Positions 9,736 through 18,788 of a DNA stretch of 39,775 nucleotides are shown here, in pieces. Source of the DNA: Agrococcus baldri (lineage in GTDB: Bacteria > Actinomycetota > Actinomycetes > Actinomycetales > Microbacteriaceae); contig BJUU01000024.1 in assembly GCA_007988785.1 (NCBI GenBank), forward strand, positions 1 through 39,775, in the 5' to 3' direction. The notes under the pieces were generated by a model that was not told the DNA's origin, ran no database searches, and saw only the letters and a program-made list of their open reading frames with translations. Position 1 is the first letter of the stretch, and every line of letters begins with the position of its first letter. A program made the position numbers and the translations under genes.

Positions 9736-11040
9736 ATGCCCTCCGACCTGCGCATCACCTCGGCGCTCATGGATGCGAGCCTGCTCGACCTGCCGTGGGA
9801 CCAGCCGCTCGAGGAGTGGACCGAGGACGACGTGGTGCAGCTGCCCAAGGGCATCTCGCGGCACCTCGTGCGGTTCGCGCGGCTGAGCGGCCGCGTGGTC
9901 GCCATCAAGGAGACGACGGCCGAGATGGCGAACCGCGAGTACGCCTTGCTGCGCACCCTGCAGCGCCTCGACGTGCCGTGCGTCGAGCCGCTCGCGGTGA
10001 TCGCCGACCGCACCGACGCCGACGGCGAGCCGCTCGCGGCCGCGCTCGTCACCCGCCACCTGCGCTTCTCGCTCCCCTACCGCGCGCTCTACTCCTCGTC
10101 GATGAAGTCGGCGACCGCCGAGCGGCTCGTCGACGCGCTCGCGGGCCTGCTCGTGCGCCTGCACCTGGTGGGCTTCTACTGGGGCGACGTGTCGCTGTCG
10201 AACACGCTGTTCCGCCGCGACGCCGGTGCCTTCGCCGCCTACCTCGTCGACGCCGAGACCGGCACCCTCGAGCCCGGCGGGCTCTCGGACGGCAGGCGGG
10301 AGGACGACCTCGAGGTGGCCCGCGTCAACATCGCCGGCGAGCTGCTCGACCTGGCCGCCGGCGACCGGCTCGACGACGCCATCGACCCGGTCGCGGTGGC
10401 CGGCTCGATCGTCAGTCAGTACCGTTCGCTCTGGCACGAGCTGCACAGCGACGAGGTGATCGCCGCCGACGAGCGCTGGCGCATCCGCGACCGCATCGAG
10501 CGGCTCAACGCCCTCGGCTACGACATCGGCGAGCTCGCCATCCGCACCGGCGACGGCGGCACGACCGTGCGCATCCGCCCCAAGGTCGTCGACCCCGGTC
10601 ACCACCATCGGCGGCTGCAGTCGCTCACCGGCATCGAGGCCGAGGAGAACCAGGCGCGGCGCATGCTCAACGACCTCGACGAGTACGTCGCGGTGCAGCA
10701 CGACGCGCGCCCGAACGTGGGCGACGAGGCGCTCGCCAACGAGTGGTTCGAGCGCGTCTTCGCGCGCGTGGTCGCGGCCGTGCCGCTCGAGCTGCGCGGC
10801 AAGCTCGACGGGCCGGAGGTGTTCCACGAGGTGCTCGAGCACCGCTGGTTCCTGTCGGAGCAGCGGCAGCAGGAGTCGACGCTCAAGGAGGCCACCCACA
10901 GCTACCTCGAGACGCAGCTCGCCCACCGGCGCGACGAGGCGGCGCTGCTGAACGTGCCGACCACCATGACCATGCCGATCGTCACGCTGCAGGAGCAGGA
11001 CGACGACGAGGACGAGCCCGACTGGCGCGAGCTGGTCTAG
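9736..11040 (+). CDS. DUF4032 protein with kinase-like N-terminal domain
   Basis: 434 aa. The N-terminal half carries residues arranged as in lipopolysaccharide/protein kinase folds: VAIKE (K59), NREYALL (E68), YWGDVSLSNTLF (D151, N156) and VDAETG (D172). The C-terminal half (about 210-400) is the DUF4032 region of actinobacteria, followed by an acidic tail. ATP-dependent phosphorylation of an unknown substrate is inference. It lies between ugpC/dsbA genes and the RlmB-like block, an order I associate with this family. Confidence 0.82.
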   Translation: MPSDLRITSALMDASLLDLPWDQPLEEWTEDDVVQLPKGISRHLVRFARLSGRVVAIKETTAEMANREYALLRTLQRLDVPCVEPLAVIADRTDADGEPLAAALVTRHLRFSLPYRALYSSSMKSATAERLVDALAGLLVRLHLVGFYWGDVSLSNTLFRRDAGAFAAYLVDAETGTLEPGGLSDGRREDDLEVARVNIAGELLDLAAGDRLDDAIDPVAVAGSIVSQYRSLWHELHSDEVIAADERWRIRDRIERLNALGYDIGELAIRTGDGGTTVRIRPKVVDPGHHHRRLQSLTGIEAEENQARRMLNDLDEYVAVQHDARPNVGDEALANEWFERVFARVVAAVPLELRGKLDGPEVFHEVLEHRWFLSEQRQQESTLKEATHSYLETQLAHRRDEAALLNVPTTMTMPIVTLQEQDDDEDEPDWRELV

Positions 11041-11049
11041 CGCCCCGCT

Positions 11050-11158
11050 GGTCGAGGAGCACGCGGCGAAGCCGCATGCGTCACGAGACCGAGGTATCGA
11101 GCCGGCAGCTCCGGTCTCGTGACGGCTGCGACCTCCGGTCGCGGCCTCCTCGACCTAC
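11050..11158. repeat. REP-like inverted repeat, probable bidirectional terminator
   Basis: Left arm GGTCGAGGAGCACGCGGCG... (11050-11092, with GCGTCACGAGACCG) and right arm 11110-11158 (CGGTCTCGTGACGGC ... CCTCCTCGACC) are imperfect complements around an 18-bp centre. It is the same family as 1-144. It fills the gap between the convergent DUF4032 and RlmB-like genes, and the RlmB-like stop codon (11155-11157) lies inside it. Confidence 0.72.
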
Positions 11159-12132
11159 GAGCGAGCCGAGCGGCGCTTCGCGACCTCGTACAGGGTGACG
11201 GATGCGGCGATGCCGGCGTTGAGGGATTCCGTCAGCCCCTCGATGGGGATCGACACGATCGCGTCGCAGGTCTCCGCCACCAGGCGCGAGATGCCCTTGC
11301 CCTCGCTGCCGACCACCACGACGAGCGGCCCGTCGGCGAGCTCGAGCTCGTGCAGCGGCACGTCGCCGTCGCCGTCGAGGCCGATCACGAACATCCCCTC
11401 GCCCTTGAGCTCCTTGAGCGTGGCGGTGAGGTTGGAGGCCATCGCCACCGGCACGCGCGCGGCGGCACCGGCGGAGGTCTTCCACGCCGAGGCGGTGACG
11501 CCCACCGAGCGGCGCTGCGGCACGATGACGCCCTGCGCGCCGAAGGCAGCGGCCGAGCGGATGATGGCGCCCAGGTTGCGCGGGTCGGTGACGCCGTCGA
11601 GGGCCACGAACAGCGGGTTCTGGCTGCGGCTGCGCACGGTCTCGAGCAGGTCGAGCGGGTGCGCGTACTGGTACGGCGGCACCTTGAGCGCAACGCCCTG
11701 GTGCACGGCGTCGTGGCCGGAGATGCGGTCGAGCTCGGGGCGCATCACCTCGAGCACGGGCACGCCGCGCTTCGTGGCGATCGAGAGGATCTCCTTCACC
11801 CGGTCGTCCATCTCGAGCCGCGCGGCGAGGATGAGCGAGGTCGCCGGGATCTTCGCCCTCAGCGCCTCGAGCACCGAGTTGCGGCCGGTGACGAGCTCGG
11901 AGTCGTCCTTCGCGCTCGAGGGCTTGCGGTGGCGCGGCGGCTCGGGCCTGCGGCCGCCCTTGCCGGCGGCGGCCTCGTAGCGCTCGCGCGCGGCCTTCCG
12001 CTGGCCGGCGGGGTGCCAGGAGCGGTCCTCCGCCTTCGGGGTGGGGCCCTTGCCCTCGAGCGACTTGCGGCCGTGCCCGCCGGTGCCCTTCAGCGGGCCC
12101 TTCTTGCGCGCGGGGCGCTGCGGCTTGCTCAT
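11155..12132 (-). CDS. rlmB: SPOUT rRNA 2'-O-methyltransferase, RlmB-like (TrmH family)
   Basis: 325 aa. A lysine/arginine-rich extension (1-78) precedes a substrate-binding domain (79-155) and a SpoU/TrmH catalytic domain (about 170-320) with knotted-fold motifs [13 protein letters not shown] (186-198), GSEGKGI (275-281) and [17 protein letters not shown] (295-311). The family ribose-methylates 23S rRNA G2251 (E. coli numbering) or tRNA; rRNA is more likely here. The ATG overlaps the cysS stop by 4 nt. Synteny with M. tuberculosis Rv3579c (next to cysS) supports the call. Confidence 0.9.
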   Translation of the reverse strand: MSKPQRPARKKGPLKGTGGHGRKSLEGKGPTPKAEDRSWHPAGQRKAARERYEAAAGKGGRRPEPPRHRKPSSAKDDSELVTGRNSVLEALRAKIPATSLILAARLEMDDRVKEILSIATKRGVPVLEVMRPELDRISGHDAVHQGVALKVPPYQYAHPLDLLETVRSRSQNPLFVALDGVTDPRNLGAIIRSAAAFGAQGVIVPQRRSVGVTASAWKTSAGAAARVPVAMASNLTATLKELKGEGMFVIGLDGDGDVPLHELELADGPLVVVVGSEGKGISRLVAETCDAIVSIPIEGLTESLNAGIAASVTLYEVAKRRSARS

Positions 12133-13553
12133 GCGATGCTCCAAGTGGTGGTGTCTCTGCCGTCCTCGACGAGGATGCCGGCTGCCGCGAGCGCGTCGCG
12201 GATGCGGTCGGAGGCGGCGAAGTCCTTCGCCGCGCGGGCCTGGCGGCGCTCCGCCAGCAGCGTCTCGACGAGGCTGGCCAGCGCAGCGGACTGCTCGGCG
12301 CCGGAGGTGCCCGACGATCCAGAATGCCACACGGCGTCGGCGGGGTCGAGCCCCAGCACCCGCAGCATCGCGATCGCCTCGCCCGCGCGGGCGAGCGCGG
12401 CGGCCTCGTCGCCGGCGTCGAGCGCGGCGTTCGCGGCACGCGTGGTCTCGTGCAGCGCCGCCACCGCCTGTGGGGTCGAGAGGTCGTCGTCCATGGCCGC
12501 GCCGAACGCATCCGGCACCGTGCGCTCGGGCAGCTCGCCCACCCGTCGCGCGCGCTCGAGCATCGACTCGATGCGGCCGAAGGCGGCCTCGGCCTCGGCG
12601 AGCGAGCCGCCCTCGAGGCTGCCGCCGGCGGTGCGCAGGTCGATCGTCGAGCGGTAGTGCGAGGCGACCAGGAAGTAGCGGGCGACGATGGGCCGCACCG
12701 AGGCGAGCAGGTCGGCGGCGAAGATCGAGTTGCCGAGCGACTTCGACATCTTCTCGCCGTCGACGTTGACGAGCCCGTTGTGGCTCCACACGCTCGCGAA
12801 GCCCAGGCCCGCCGCGGTCGACTGCGCCAGCTCGTTCTCGTGGTGCGGGAACCGCAGGTCGAGCCCGCCGCCGTGGATGTCGAAGGCGTCGCCGAGGTAC
12901 TTCCGCGCCATCGCCGAGCACTCGATGTGCCAGCCGGGTCGGCCGGTGCCCCAGGGCGACTCCCAGCTGGCCGAGGCCGGCTCGTCGCGCTTGCGCGCCT
13001 TCCAGAGCGCGAAGTCGCGCGGGTCGCGCTTGCCGCGCGGGTCGGCGTCGGCGGCCGGCTCCATCCTGTCGATCGACTGCCGGGTGAGCGCGCCGTACCG
13101 CGGCCAGGAGCGCACGTCGAAGTAGACGTCGGCCGAGCCGTCGAGCGCGGGGTAGGCGTGGCCGCGCTCGATGAGCAGGGCGATGAGCGCGTGCATCTCG
13201 GGCACGGATGCGGTGGCCCGCGGCTCGTACGTGGGCGCGAGCACGCCGACGGCCCGGTAGGCCGCCGTGAACTCGAGCTCGATGCGGTACGCGAGCGCCC
13301 ACCACGGCTCGTCGACGGCGTTCACGAGCACCTTGTCGTCGATGTCGGTGACGTTGCGCACGAAGGTGACGCGGTTGCCGCGGTGCTCGAGCCAGCGGCG
13401 CCACACGTCGTAGGCGACGGCGCTGCGCACGTGGCCGATGTGGGGGCTCGACTGCACGGTGGGGCCGCAGACGTACATCGAGACCTCGCCGGGGCGGATC
13501 GGCCGCAGGTCGACGATCGCCTGCTGCTTCGAGTCGTAGATGCGCACGGTCAC
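12129..13553 (-). CDS. cysS: Cysteinyl-tRNA synthetase
   Basis: 474 aa, normal length. Charges tRNA-Cys. Class I signatures: SPHIGH (36-41) in place of HIGH, and KMSKS (268-272). Zinc ligands C29 in YVCGPTV, C212 in HIECSAM, and the FPHHENE stretch (235-241). The GTG at 13553 was chosen for family length; a TAGCCT-like -10 lies 8 nt before it. Another GTG two codons downstream is possible. It is translationally coupled to the rlmB-like gene. Confidence 0.97.
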   Translation of the reverse strand: MTVRIYDSKQQAIVDLRPIRPGEVSMYVCGPTVQSSPHIGHVRSAVAYDVWRRWLEHRGNRVTFVRNVTDIDDKVLVNAVDEPWWALAYRIELEFTAAYRAVGVLAPTYEPRATASVPEMHALIALLIERGHAYPALDGSADVYFDVRSWPRYGALTRQSIDRMEPAADADPRGKRDPRDFALWKARKRDEPASASWESPWGTGRPGWHIECSAMARKYLGDAFDIHGGGLDLRFPHHENELAQSTAAGLGFASVWSHNGLVNVDGEKMSKSLGNSIFAADLLASVRPIVARYFLVASHYRSTIDLRTAGGSLEGGSLAEAEAAFGRIESMLERARRVGELPERTVPDAFGAAMDDDLSTPQAVAALHETTRAANAALDAGDEAAALARAGEAIAMLRVLGLDPADAVWHSGSSGTSGAEQSAALASLVETLLAERRQARAAKDFAASDRIRDALAAAGILVEDGRDTTTWSIA

Positions 13554-13594
13554 GGTAGCCAAGGCTACTGGCCGCGCCCCGCCCGGGCACCGAT

Positions 13595-13637
13595 CCCTGA
13601 GCCGGTGCGCGCCGGAGGCGCACACCGAGTCGAAGGG
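13595..13637. repeat. REP element of the CCCTGAG...CGAAGGG type
   Basis: CCCTGAG at 13595 and CGAAGGG at 13631 bracket an inner hairpin (GTGCGC - 7 nt - GCGCAC). This short palindrome class is widespread between bacterial genes. It lies between ispDF and cysS on the same strand and may separate or stabilise the transcripts. Confidence 0.55.
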
Positions 13638-13641
13638 CGAG

Positions 13642-14790
13642 CTACCGAACGCGGCGCACGAGCGCCGTGGCGATCGCCTGCACGCCCTCGCCGCGGCCGA
13701 CCGCGCCCAGGCCGTCGGTGGTGGTGCCGCTCAGGCTCACGGGCGCGCCCACCATCGCGGCGAGCACCGCCTGCGCCTCGTCGCGGCGCTCGCCGATGCG
13801 CGGGCGGTTGCCGAGCACCTGCACCGCGACGTTCACGGGTGCCCAGCCAGCGCCGGCGAGCCGCTCGAGCGCGGCGCGCACGAACACCTCGCCGTGCGCG
13901 CCCGCGTGCTGCGGGTCGTCGACGCCCACGAGGCCGCCGATGTCGCCCATCCCTGCCGCGCTCAGCAGCGCGTCGACGATCGCGTGGCAGACGACGTCGC
14001 CGTCGGAGTGGCCGGCGAGGCCCTGCCCGTCCCACTCGAGGCCGGCGAGCCGCAGCGGCCCGTCGCCGCCGAAGGCGTGCACGTCGACGCCGATGCCCGT
14101 CCTGGTCTCGGCCACGGCCGCCTCCTCCTCCAGCAGCGACGTCGCGCGCTCCGCGTCCGCCGCCGTCGTGACCTTGAAGGCGAGCTCGTCGCCCGCCACC
14201 GGCAGCACCGGCTCGCCCAGTGCCTGCACGAGCTGCGCGTCGTCGGTCGAGCGGCCCCGGGCATCCCCCGCCGCCTCGTAGGCGCGGCGCAGTAGCGCGG
14301 CGTCGAAGCCCTGCGGCGTCTGCATCGCCCGCAGCGCCGAGCGGTCGACGATCGCGCCGAGCCCCGCGTCGTCTGCCTGCCGGATGGTGTCGACGACCGG
14401 CAGCACCGGCACGACCGCGCCCGCACCCTCGTGCAGCGCGGCGAGCACGCGCTCGAACTGATCCGCGGGGGTGAGCGCGCGCGCCGCGTCGTGCACCAGC
14501 ACCCAGCGCGCGTCGCCGGCGGCCGCCAGGCCGGCCGCCACCGAGTCGGCGCGCTCCGCGCCTCCGGCGACCACCGACGCGACGACGCCGGCGCGCTCGG
14601 CGATCGCCGACGCATCCGCCTCGAGCCCCGCAGGCACCACGACCACGACCGATGCGTCGAGGGCGACCAGTCCGCGCAGCGCGTGCTCGAGGATGGTCGC
14701 GCCGGCCAGCTCGGCGAAGGCCTTGGGCACGCCCCTGCCCAGCCGTGTGCCGCTGCCGGCCGCGACGACGATGATGGCGGTGTCGTTCAC
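13642..14790 (-). CDS. ispDF: Bifunctional IspD-IspF of the MEP isoprenoid pathway
   Basis: 382 aa. The IspD part (about 1-222, CDP-ME synthase: [41 protein letters not shown]) is fused to IspF (about 230-382, MECDP synthase: GIGVDVHAF with the metal Asp/His, [18 protein letters not shown]). IspF assembles as a trimer with zinc. Mycobacteria keep the two as separate adjacent genes; fusion is common elsewhere. The GTG at 14790 follows a TAGGCT -10 by 6 nt. Confidence 0.96.
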   Translation of the reverse strand: MNDTAIIVVAAGSGTRLGRGVPKAFAELAGATILEHALRGLVALDASVVVVVPAGLEADASAIAERAGVVASVVAGGAERADSVAAGLAAAGDARWVLVHDAARALTPADQFERVLAALHEGAGAVVPVLPVVDTIRQADDAGLGAIVDRSALRAMQTPQGFDAALLRRAYEAAGDARGRSTDDAQLVQALGEPVLPVAGDELAFKVTTAADAERATSLLEEEAAVAETRTGIGVDVHAFGGDGPLRLAGLEWDGQGLAGHSDGDVVCHAIVDALLSAAGMGDIGGLVGVDDPQHAGAHGEVFVRAALERLAGAGWAPVNVAVQVLGNRPRIGERRDEAQAVLAAMVGAPVSLSGTTTDGLGAVGRGEGVQAIATALVRRVR

Positions 14791-14796
14791 GGCGAC

Positions 14797-14802
14797 AGCC
14801 TA
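14797..14802 (-). promoter_or_regulatory. -10 element of ispDF (leaderless type)
   Basis: TAGGCT on the minus strand, 6 nt (GTCGCC) before the GTG at 14790. It lets ispDF be transcribed independently of carD, whose terminator lies between. Confidence 0.5.
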
Positions 14803-14864
14803 TGGCGGCGGGGACTGCCGCCGTGTGGTGCCCGAGCCGCGGCGCTGACACCGCCCCCGGAACG

Positions 14865-14901
14865 CCGAAGGCGCCCGGCCTCTCGGCTCGGGCGCCCTCG
14901 G
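14865..14901 (-). terminator. Terminator downstream of carD
   Basis: Stem CCGAAGGCGCCCG / CGGGCGCCCTCGG (one mismatch), 11-nt loop, 10 bp after the carD stop. Confidence 0.75.
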
Positions 14902-14910
14902 GGTCTGCGA

Positions 14911-15399
14911 TCAGCTCGCGGGGGCGAGCGCCTCGTCGAGGCGCGCGGCGGCGGCATCCTCATCGGTGTGCTCGGCGAGCGCGAGCTCGCTCACCAGGAT
15001 CTGGCGCGCCTTCGCCAGCATGCGCTTCTCGCCGGCCGAGAGCCCGCGGTCCTGGTCGCGGCGCGAGAGGTCGCGCACGACCTCGCTCACCTTGATCACG
15101 TCGCCGGAAGCGAGCTTCTCGACGTTCGCCTTGTAGCGGCGGGCCCAGTTCGTGGGCTCCTCGGTGAAGTCGGCGCGCAGCACCTCGAAGACCTTGTCGA
15201 GGCCCTCCTCGCCGATCACGTCGCGCACACCCACCATGTCGACGTTGGCGGCGGGCACCTCGATGGTCAGCCCGCCCTGCGCGACGTTGAGCTTGAGGTA
15301 CGTGGTCTCGACGCCCTTGATCTTGCGCACCTTGACCTCGGTGATCGTCGCGGCACCGTGGTGCGGGTAGACGACAGTCTCTCCGACCTCAAAGTTCAT
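14911..15399 (-). CDS. carD: CarD family RNA polymerase-binding regulator
   Basis: 162 aa. Binds the RNA polymerase beta subunit and stabilises open promoter complexes, mainly at rRNA and other growth promoters. The N-terminal Tudor-like RNAP-interaction domain ([20 protein letters not shown], to about 60) is followed by a helical DNA-binding domain with [17 protein letters not shown], holding the conserved Trp that wedges the -10 upstream edge. The ATG at 15399 has AGGAG at 15404-15408. carD, ispD, ispF, cysS and the methyltransferase keep the M. tuberculosis Rv3583c-Rv3579c order. Confidence 0.96.
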   Translation of the reverse strand: MNFEVGETVVYPHHGAATITEVKVRKIKGVETTYLKLNVAQGGLTIEVPAANVDMVGVRDVIGEEGLDKVFEVLRADFTEEPTNWARRYKANVEKLASGDVIKVSEVVRDLSRRDQDRGLSAGEKRMLAKARQILVSELALAEHTDEDAAAARLDEALAPAS

Positions 15400-15429
15400 C
15401 GAATGCTCCTCGTCATAGCCAGAACCTTG

Positions 15430-15435
15430 ATTTTA
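15430..15435 (-). promoter_or_regulatory. Candidate -10 element of carD
   Basis: TAAAAT on the minus strand in an unusually AT-rich patch (15425-15438), about 30 nt before the carD ATG. It leaves a short leader with a ribosome site. No convincing -35 is visible. Confidence 0.4.
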
Positions 15436-15601
15436 TCACAGCGTGTCGCTCGCCAGCGCCCGCCCTGAGGTGCTTGGATCACGCCTCCGCACGTGCCGGC
15501 GGCGCCGTTCGCGCGAGCGCGAGGTATCGGGCAGTAGACTCGATCGCGACCGCGCCACGCACACCAGCGGGGCGCCGGCGTCACCTGTCGAAAGGGTTCC
15601 C

Positions 15602-16060
15602 GTGCAGCCTCGTCTCGCCGCAGCAGCAGTCGCAGCCGTCGTCGTCGCCATCGCCGCGACCGGATGCAACATCCTCACGCCGCAGGCGACCACGATCGAG
15701 TACGACGCCTCGGACGGCGTCTCGGGCGCGACCGGCACGGTCGAGATCCACAACGCGATGCTGATCGGCGAGCCCGATGGCGACGAGCTCAACCTGGCCG
15801 TCACCTTCACCAACGAGGGCGAGGCGACGATCGTCGAGGTGCGCGTCGAGGACACGGCCGAGCAGGTGCGCGTCGGCGAGGGCGTCACGACCTTCGGCAC
15901 CGACGAGCAGATGGTCTTCCCCGCCCCGAGCGAGCTGGTCTTCGGCGAGCTGCGCAACGTCTCGTTCACCGCCGACGGCGCCCAGCCGGAAGGCCTCCAG
16001 GTGCCCACCCTCTCGACCGAGGTGGTCGGCTACGAGACGCTCGCTCCCTCGGCGGAGTGA
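15602..16060 (+). CDS. LpqE-like lipoprotein
   Basis: 152 aa. Signal peptide with lipobox AATGC (Cys22) and one beta-rich domain (NLAVTFTNEGEATIVEVRVED, given only in part). The GTG at 15602 is used because AAAGGG precedes it and it gives a proper signal peptide; the frame continues upstream without homology. A TAGACT -10 (15535-15540) would give a 55-nt leader. Position divergent from carD matches M. tuberculosis lpqE (Rv3584), so I call it LpqE-like by synteny and architecture; the function is unknown. It is convergent with regX3, with 11 bp between. Confidence 0.72.
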   Translation: MQPRLAAAAVAAVVVAIAATGCNILTPQATTIEYDASDGVSGATGTVEIHNAMLIGEPDGDELNLAVTFTNEGEATIVEVRVEDTAEQVRVGEGVTTFGTDEQMVFPAPSELVFGELRNVSFTADGAQPEGLQVPTLSTEVVGYETLAPSAE

Positions 16061-16071
16061 CGGCCTGAGCC

Positions 16072-16755
16072 TCAGCGCTCGAAGCGGTAGCCGAGCCCGC
16101 GCAGCGTGACCACGCGCGTCGGGCTCGAGGGGTCCTCCTCGATCTTCGCCCGCAGCCGCTTGATGTGCACGTCGAGCGTCTTCGTGTCGCCGAAGTAGTC
16201 GCTGCCCCACACGCGGTCGATGAGCTGCCCGCGCGTGAGCACGCGCCCCGCGTTGCGCATCAGGTACTCGAGCAGCTCGAACTCGCGCAGCGGCATGCCC
16301 ACCTCGTCGCCCGCGACGTGCACGGTGTGGCTGTCGGAGTCGAGCCGCACCCTGCCGATCTCGACCACCGAGTCGTCCTCGTCGTCCTCGTCGACCGCCC
16401 GGCGACGCAGCACGGCACGGATGCGCGCCACGAGCTCGCGTGACGAGTAGGGCTTGGTGACGTAGTCGTCGGCCCCCAGCTCCAGCCCGACGATGGTGTC
16501 GACCTCGCTGTCCTTCGCGGTCACCATGATGATCGGCACCTGCGAGCTCTGCCGGATGTGCCTGCACACCTCGGTGCCGCTGCGGCCGGGCAGCATGAGG
16601 TCGAGCAGGATCAGCTCCGCGCCGTCCTCCTCGAACATTCGCACCGCCGCGTCGCCGTCCTCGGCGTGCGCGACCTCGTAGCCCTCGAGCTCGAGCAGGT
16701 AGGACAGCGGCTCGGCGAGCGCCGGCTCGTCCTCGACGATCAGGATGCGCGTCAT
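16072..16755 (-). CDS. regX3: Response regulator RegX3 (OmpR/PhoB family)
   Basis: 227 aa. Receiver domain (1-115) with acidic pocket E8-D9, phosphoacceptor D52 (LILLDLMLPG), MVTAKD and TKPY (lysine switch). A winged-helix DNA-binding domain follows (about 130-227: REFELLEYLMRNAGRVLTR, VDVHI-like recognition helix, LRGLGYRFE). In mycobacteria RegX3 activates phosphate-starvation genes including pst. The start overlaps the senX3 stop by 4 nt. Next to senX3 and gpmA as in M. tuberculosis Rv0489-Rv0491. A PHO box upstream of pstS is the probable target. Confidence 0.93.
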   Translation of the reverse strand: MTRILIVEDEPALAEPLSYLLELEGYEVAHAEDGDAAVRMFEEDGAELILLDLMLPGRSGTEVCRHIRQSSQVPIIMVTAKDSEVDTIVGLELGADDYVTKPYSSRELVARIRAVLRRRAVDEDDEDDSVVEIGRVRLDSDSHTVHVAGDEVGMPLREFELLEYLMRNAGRVLTRGQLIDRVWGSDYFGDTKTLDVHIKRLRAKIEEDPSSPTRVVTLRGLGYRFER

Positions 16756-17900
16756 GCGGACTCCTCAGGGGCGGGGGCGGCCGATGCGGGCAGCCGAAGG
16801 GTGAACGTCGAGCCCTGCGAGGGGCGGGACCAGAGCGTGATCTCGCCGCCGTGGCTGGCCGCGACATGCTTCACGATACTGAGGCCGAGGCCGGTGCCGC
16901 CCGTCACGCGGCTGCGCGCGGGGTCGACGCGGTAGAAGCGCTCGAACACGCGCTCCTGCTCCTCGTCGGCGATGCCGACGCCCTTGTCGGTCACGGCGAT
17001 CTCGACGATGCCGTCGGTGACGCGCACTCCCACGCCGACGTGGGTGGCCTCCGGCGAGTACTGCACGGCGTTCGAGATGAGGTTCTGCACCGCCATCGTG
17101 ACCAGCTCCTCGGAGCCGAGCAGGTCGGCCTCCTCCAGCACGCGAGGGATGATGCGGATGCGCTTGGCGTCGGCGAGCACGCGGTTGCGGTCCACCGCCA
17201 CGTCGACGATGCGCGTCACCGGGAACCGGTCCGCGTGGTCGAGCGGGTCGTCGGCCTGGATGCGGGAGAGGTCGATGAGCTCCTTCGTCATGCGGCCAAG
17301 CCGGTCGGCCTCGAGCTGCATGCGCTGCGCGAACGAGCGCACCCGCGCGGGCTCCTCGGCGCCGGCCTCGATCGCCTCGGCGAGCACCTGCAGGGCACCG
17401 ATCGGCGTCTTCAGCTCGTGGCTGATGTTCGCGACGAAGTCGCGCCGCACCCCGGCGAGCCGCAGCTCCTCGGTGCGGTCGGCGGCGAGCACCAGCATGA
17501 AGCGGTTGCCGAGCGGCGCGACGCGCACCCGCAGCTGCACCTCGTTGCCGCCGCCGATCCGGCCGCGGCGATGGACGATGTCGATCACCTCGGCCTCACC
17601 GGTCCGCCAGACGCGACGCACCGCATCCGCCACCTCGTGGGAGCGCAGCGTGCGGCCCTCGACGAGGTCGAGCGCCTGCGCCCCTGGCGACGAGAGGATG
17701 ACCTGGTTCGAGCCGTCGAGCACGACGCCGGCCGACTCGAGCACGTGCACCATCGCGGCGATGCCGTCGGGGATGGGCTCACTCGCGATCGCCATCACCT
17801 GGCGCCCGCGCTGGGCTGCCAGGCCCAGCAGGTGCACGGAGGCAGCTCCTACCGCGAACCCCAGCAGGAGTGCGAGCAGCACGTACCAGGACGCATCCAC
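16752..17900 (-). CDS. senX3: Phosphate-sensing histidine kinase SenX3
   Basis: 382 aa. One or two N-terminal membrane segments (about 6-28), a PAS-like domain (about 45-145), HisKA with phosphoacceptor H161 (FVANISHELKTPIGAL), and an ATPase with NLISNAVQYSP (N box), DKGVGI (G1) and GGTGLGLSIVKH (G2). It has no large extracellular sensor, which fits the model that it reads PstSCAB status through PhoU. The GTG at 17900 follows TACGCT by 6 nt. It is the first gene of the senX3-regX3 operon. Confidence 0.93.
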   Translation of the reverse strand: MDASWYVLLALLLGFAVGAASVHLLGLAAQRGRQVMAIASEPIPDGIAAMVHVLESAGVVLDGSNQVILSSPGAQALDLVEGRTLRSHEVADAVRRVWRTGEAEVIDIVHRRGRIGGGNEVQLRVRVAPLGNRFMLVLAADRTEELRLAGVRRDFVANISHELKTPIGALQVLAEAIEAGAEEPARVRSFAQRMQLEADRLGRMTKELIDLSRIQADDPLDHADRFPVTRIVDVAVDRNRVLADAKRIRIIPRVLEEADLLGSEELVTMAVQNLISNAVQYSPEATHVGVGVRVTDGIVEIAVTDKGVGIADEEQERVFERFYRVDPARSRVTGGTGLGLSIVKHVAASHGGEITLWSRPSQGSTFTLRLPASAAPAPEESA

Positions 17901-17906
17901 CCGTCG

Positions 17907-17912
17907 AGCGTA
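17907..17912 (-). promoter_or_regulatory. -10 element of senX3-regX3 (leaderless type)
   Basis: TACGCT on the minus strand, 6 nt before the GTG at 17900. Confidence 0.5.
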
Positions 17913-17937
17913 CCGGTGCTGCGGGCGTCCCCTGCGG

Positions 17938-17966
17938 TTCAGCGCCCAGACACTCCCCGGTAACCT
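17938..17966 (+). promoter_or_regulatory. Candidate phoU promoter
   Basis: TTCAGC (17938-17943), 17-nt spacer, TAACCT (17961-17966). It leaves a leader of about 70 nt before the phoU start. No paired PHO box is visible here. Confidence 0.45.
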
Positions 17967-18042
17967 GGGGGCGGAACACTCGGGGTTCGACCCGTGCCCG
18001 ATCCCGATGCAGCTGACGGGCGCAGCAACAGGAGCAGGAGCC

Positions 18043-18741
18043 ATGCGCGACGTATTCCAGCAGGAGCTCGCCGAGGTGCAGGAGCGCCTCGTCGACATCG
18101 CCAACCATGTCGTCGTCTCGATCGAGGCCGCCGTGCGCGCGTTCGGCGACTCGAACGTGCAGCTGGCCGAGCAGGTCATCGCGACGGACCCGGTCATCGA
18201 CGACAAGGCCGCATCGCTCGACGAGCTCGCCATCGACATCATCGCCCGCCAGTCCCCCGTCGCGCGCGACCTGCGCATCGTGGTCTCGGCGCTGCGCATC
18301 TCGGCATCGCTCGAGCGCATGGGCGACCTCGCCCGGCACATCGCGCTGCTCGCCCGCTACCGGTTCCCGATGCAGGTGGTGCCGGAGTCGCTGCAGCCGA
18401 CGTTCGCCGAGATGGGCGCCAACGACATCGAGATCGCGAAGATGCTGCGCGACCTGCTCTCGACGCAGGACATGACGCTGGCCGAGCGCCTGCAGACCGC
18501 CGACGAGCACGTCGACAAGCTGCACCGCGATGTCTTCGCGCACGTGCTGGGCACCTCGTGGGAGGGCGCGGCGCACACCACGGTCGACGCCACCCTCGCG
18601 AGCCGCTACCACGAGCGCTTCGCCGACCACGCGGTCGGCATCGCCAAGAAGGTGCAGTACCTGGCGACCGGCGACTGGGTGGGCGACGACGACGCGCACG
18701 CCGAGGGCGCGCCGGAGCCGGTGCAGCCGACGGGCGACTGA
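18043..18741 (+). CDS. phoU: Phosphate signalling protein PhoU
   Basis: 232 aa. Two PhoU three-helix repeats (about 10-100 and 115-210), each with the metal-binding E/D-x-x-x-D patches (ERMGDLARHI; RYHERFADHAVGI). It links the PstSCAB transporter to the SenX3 kinase and represses the Pho regulon in high phosphate. The ATG at 18043 has GCAGGAG at 18034-18040. It is divergent from senX3-regX3, its signalling partners. Confidence 0.95.
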   Translation: MRDVFQQELAEVQERLVDIANHVVVSIEAAVRAFGDSNVQLAEQVIATDPVIDDKAASLDELAIDIIARQSPVARDLRIVVSALRISASLERMGDLARHIALLARYRFPMQVVPESLQPTFAEMGANDIEIAKMLRDLLSTQDMTLAERLQTADEHVDKLHRDVFAHVLGTSWEGAAHTTVDATLASRYHERFADHAVGIAKKVQYLATGDWVGDDDAHAEGAPEPVQPTGD

Positions 18742-18745
18742 GCAG

Positions 18746-18783
18746 ACGACGAAGGGGGCCGCGCGATGCGCCCCCTTCGTCGT
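18746..18783. terminator. Bidirectional terminator between phoU and gpmA
   Basis: Perfect 14-bp stem (ACGACGAAGGGGGC and its complement) around a 10-nt loop, between convergent genes. Confidence 0.85.
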
Positions 18784-18788
18784 GCGTG

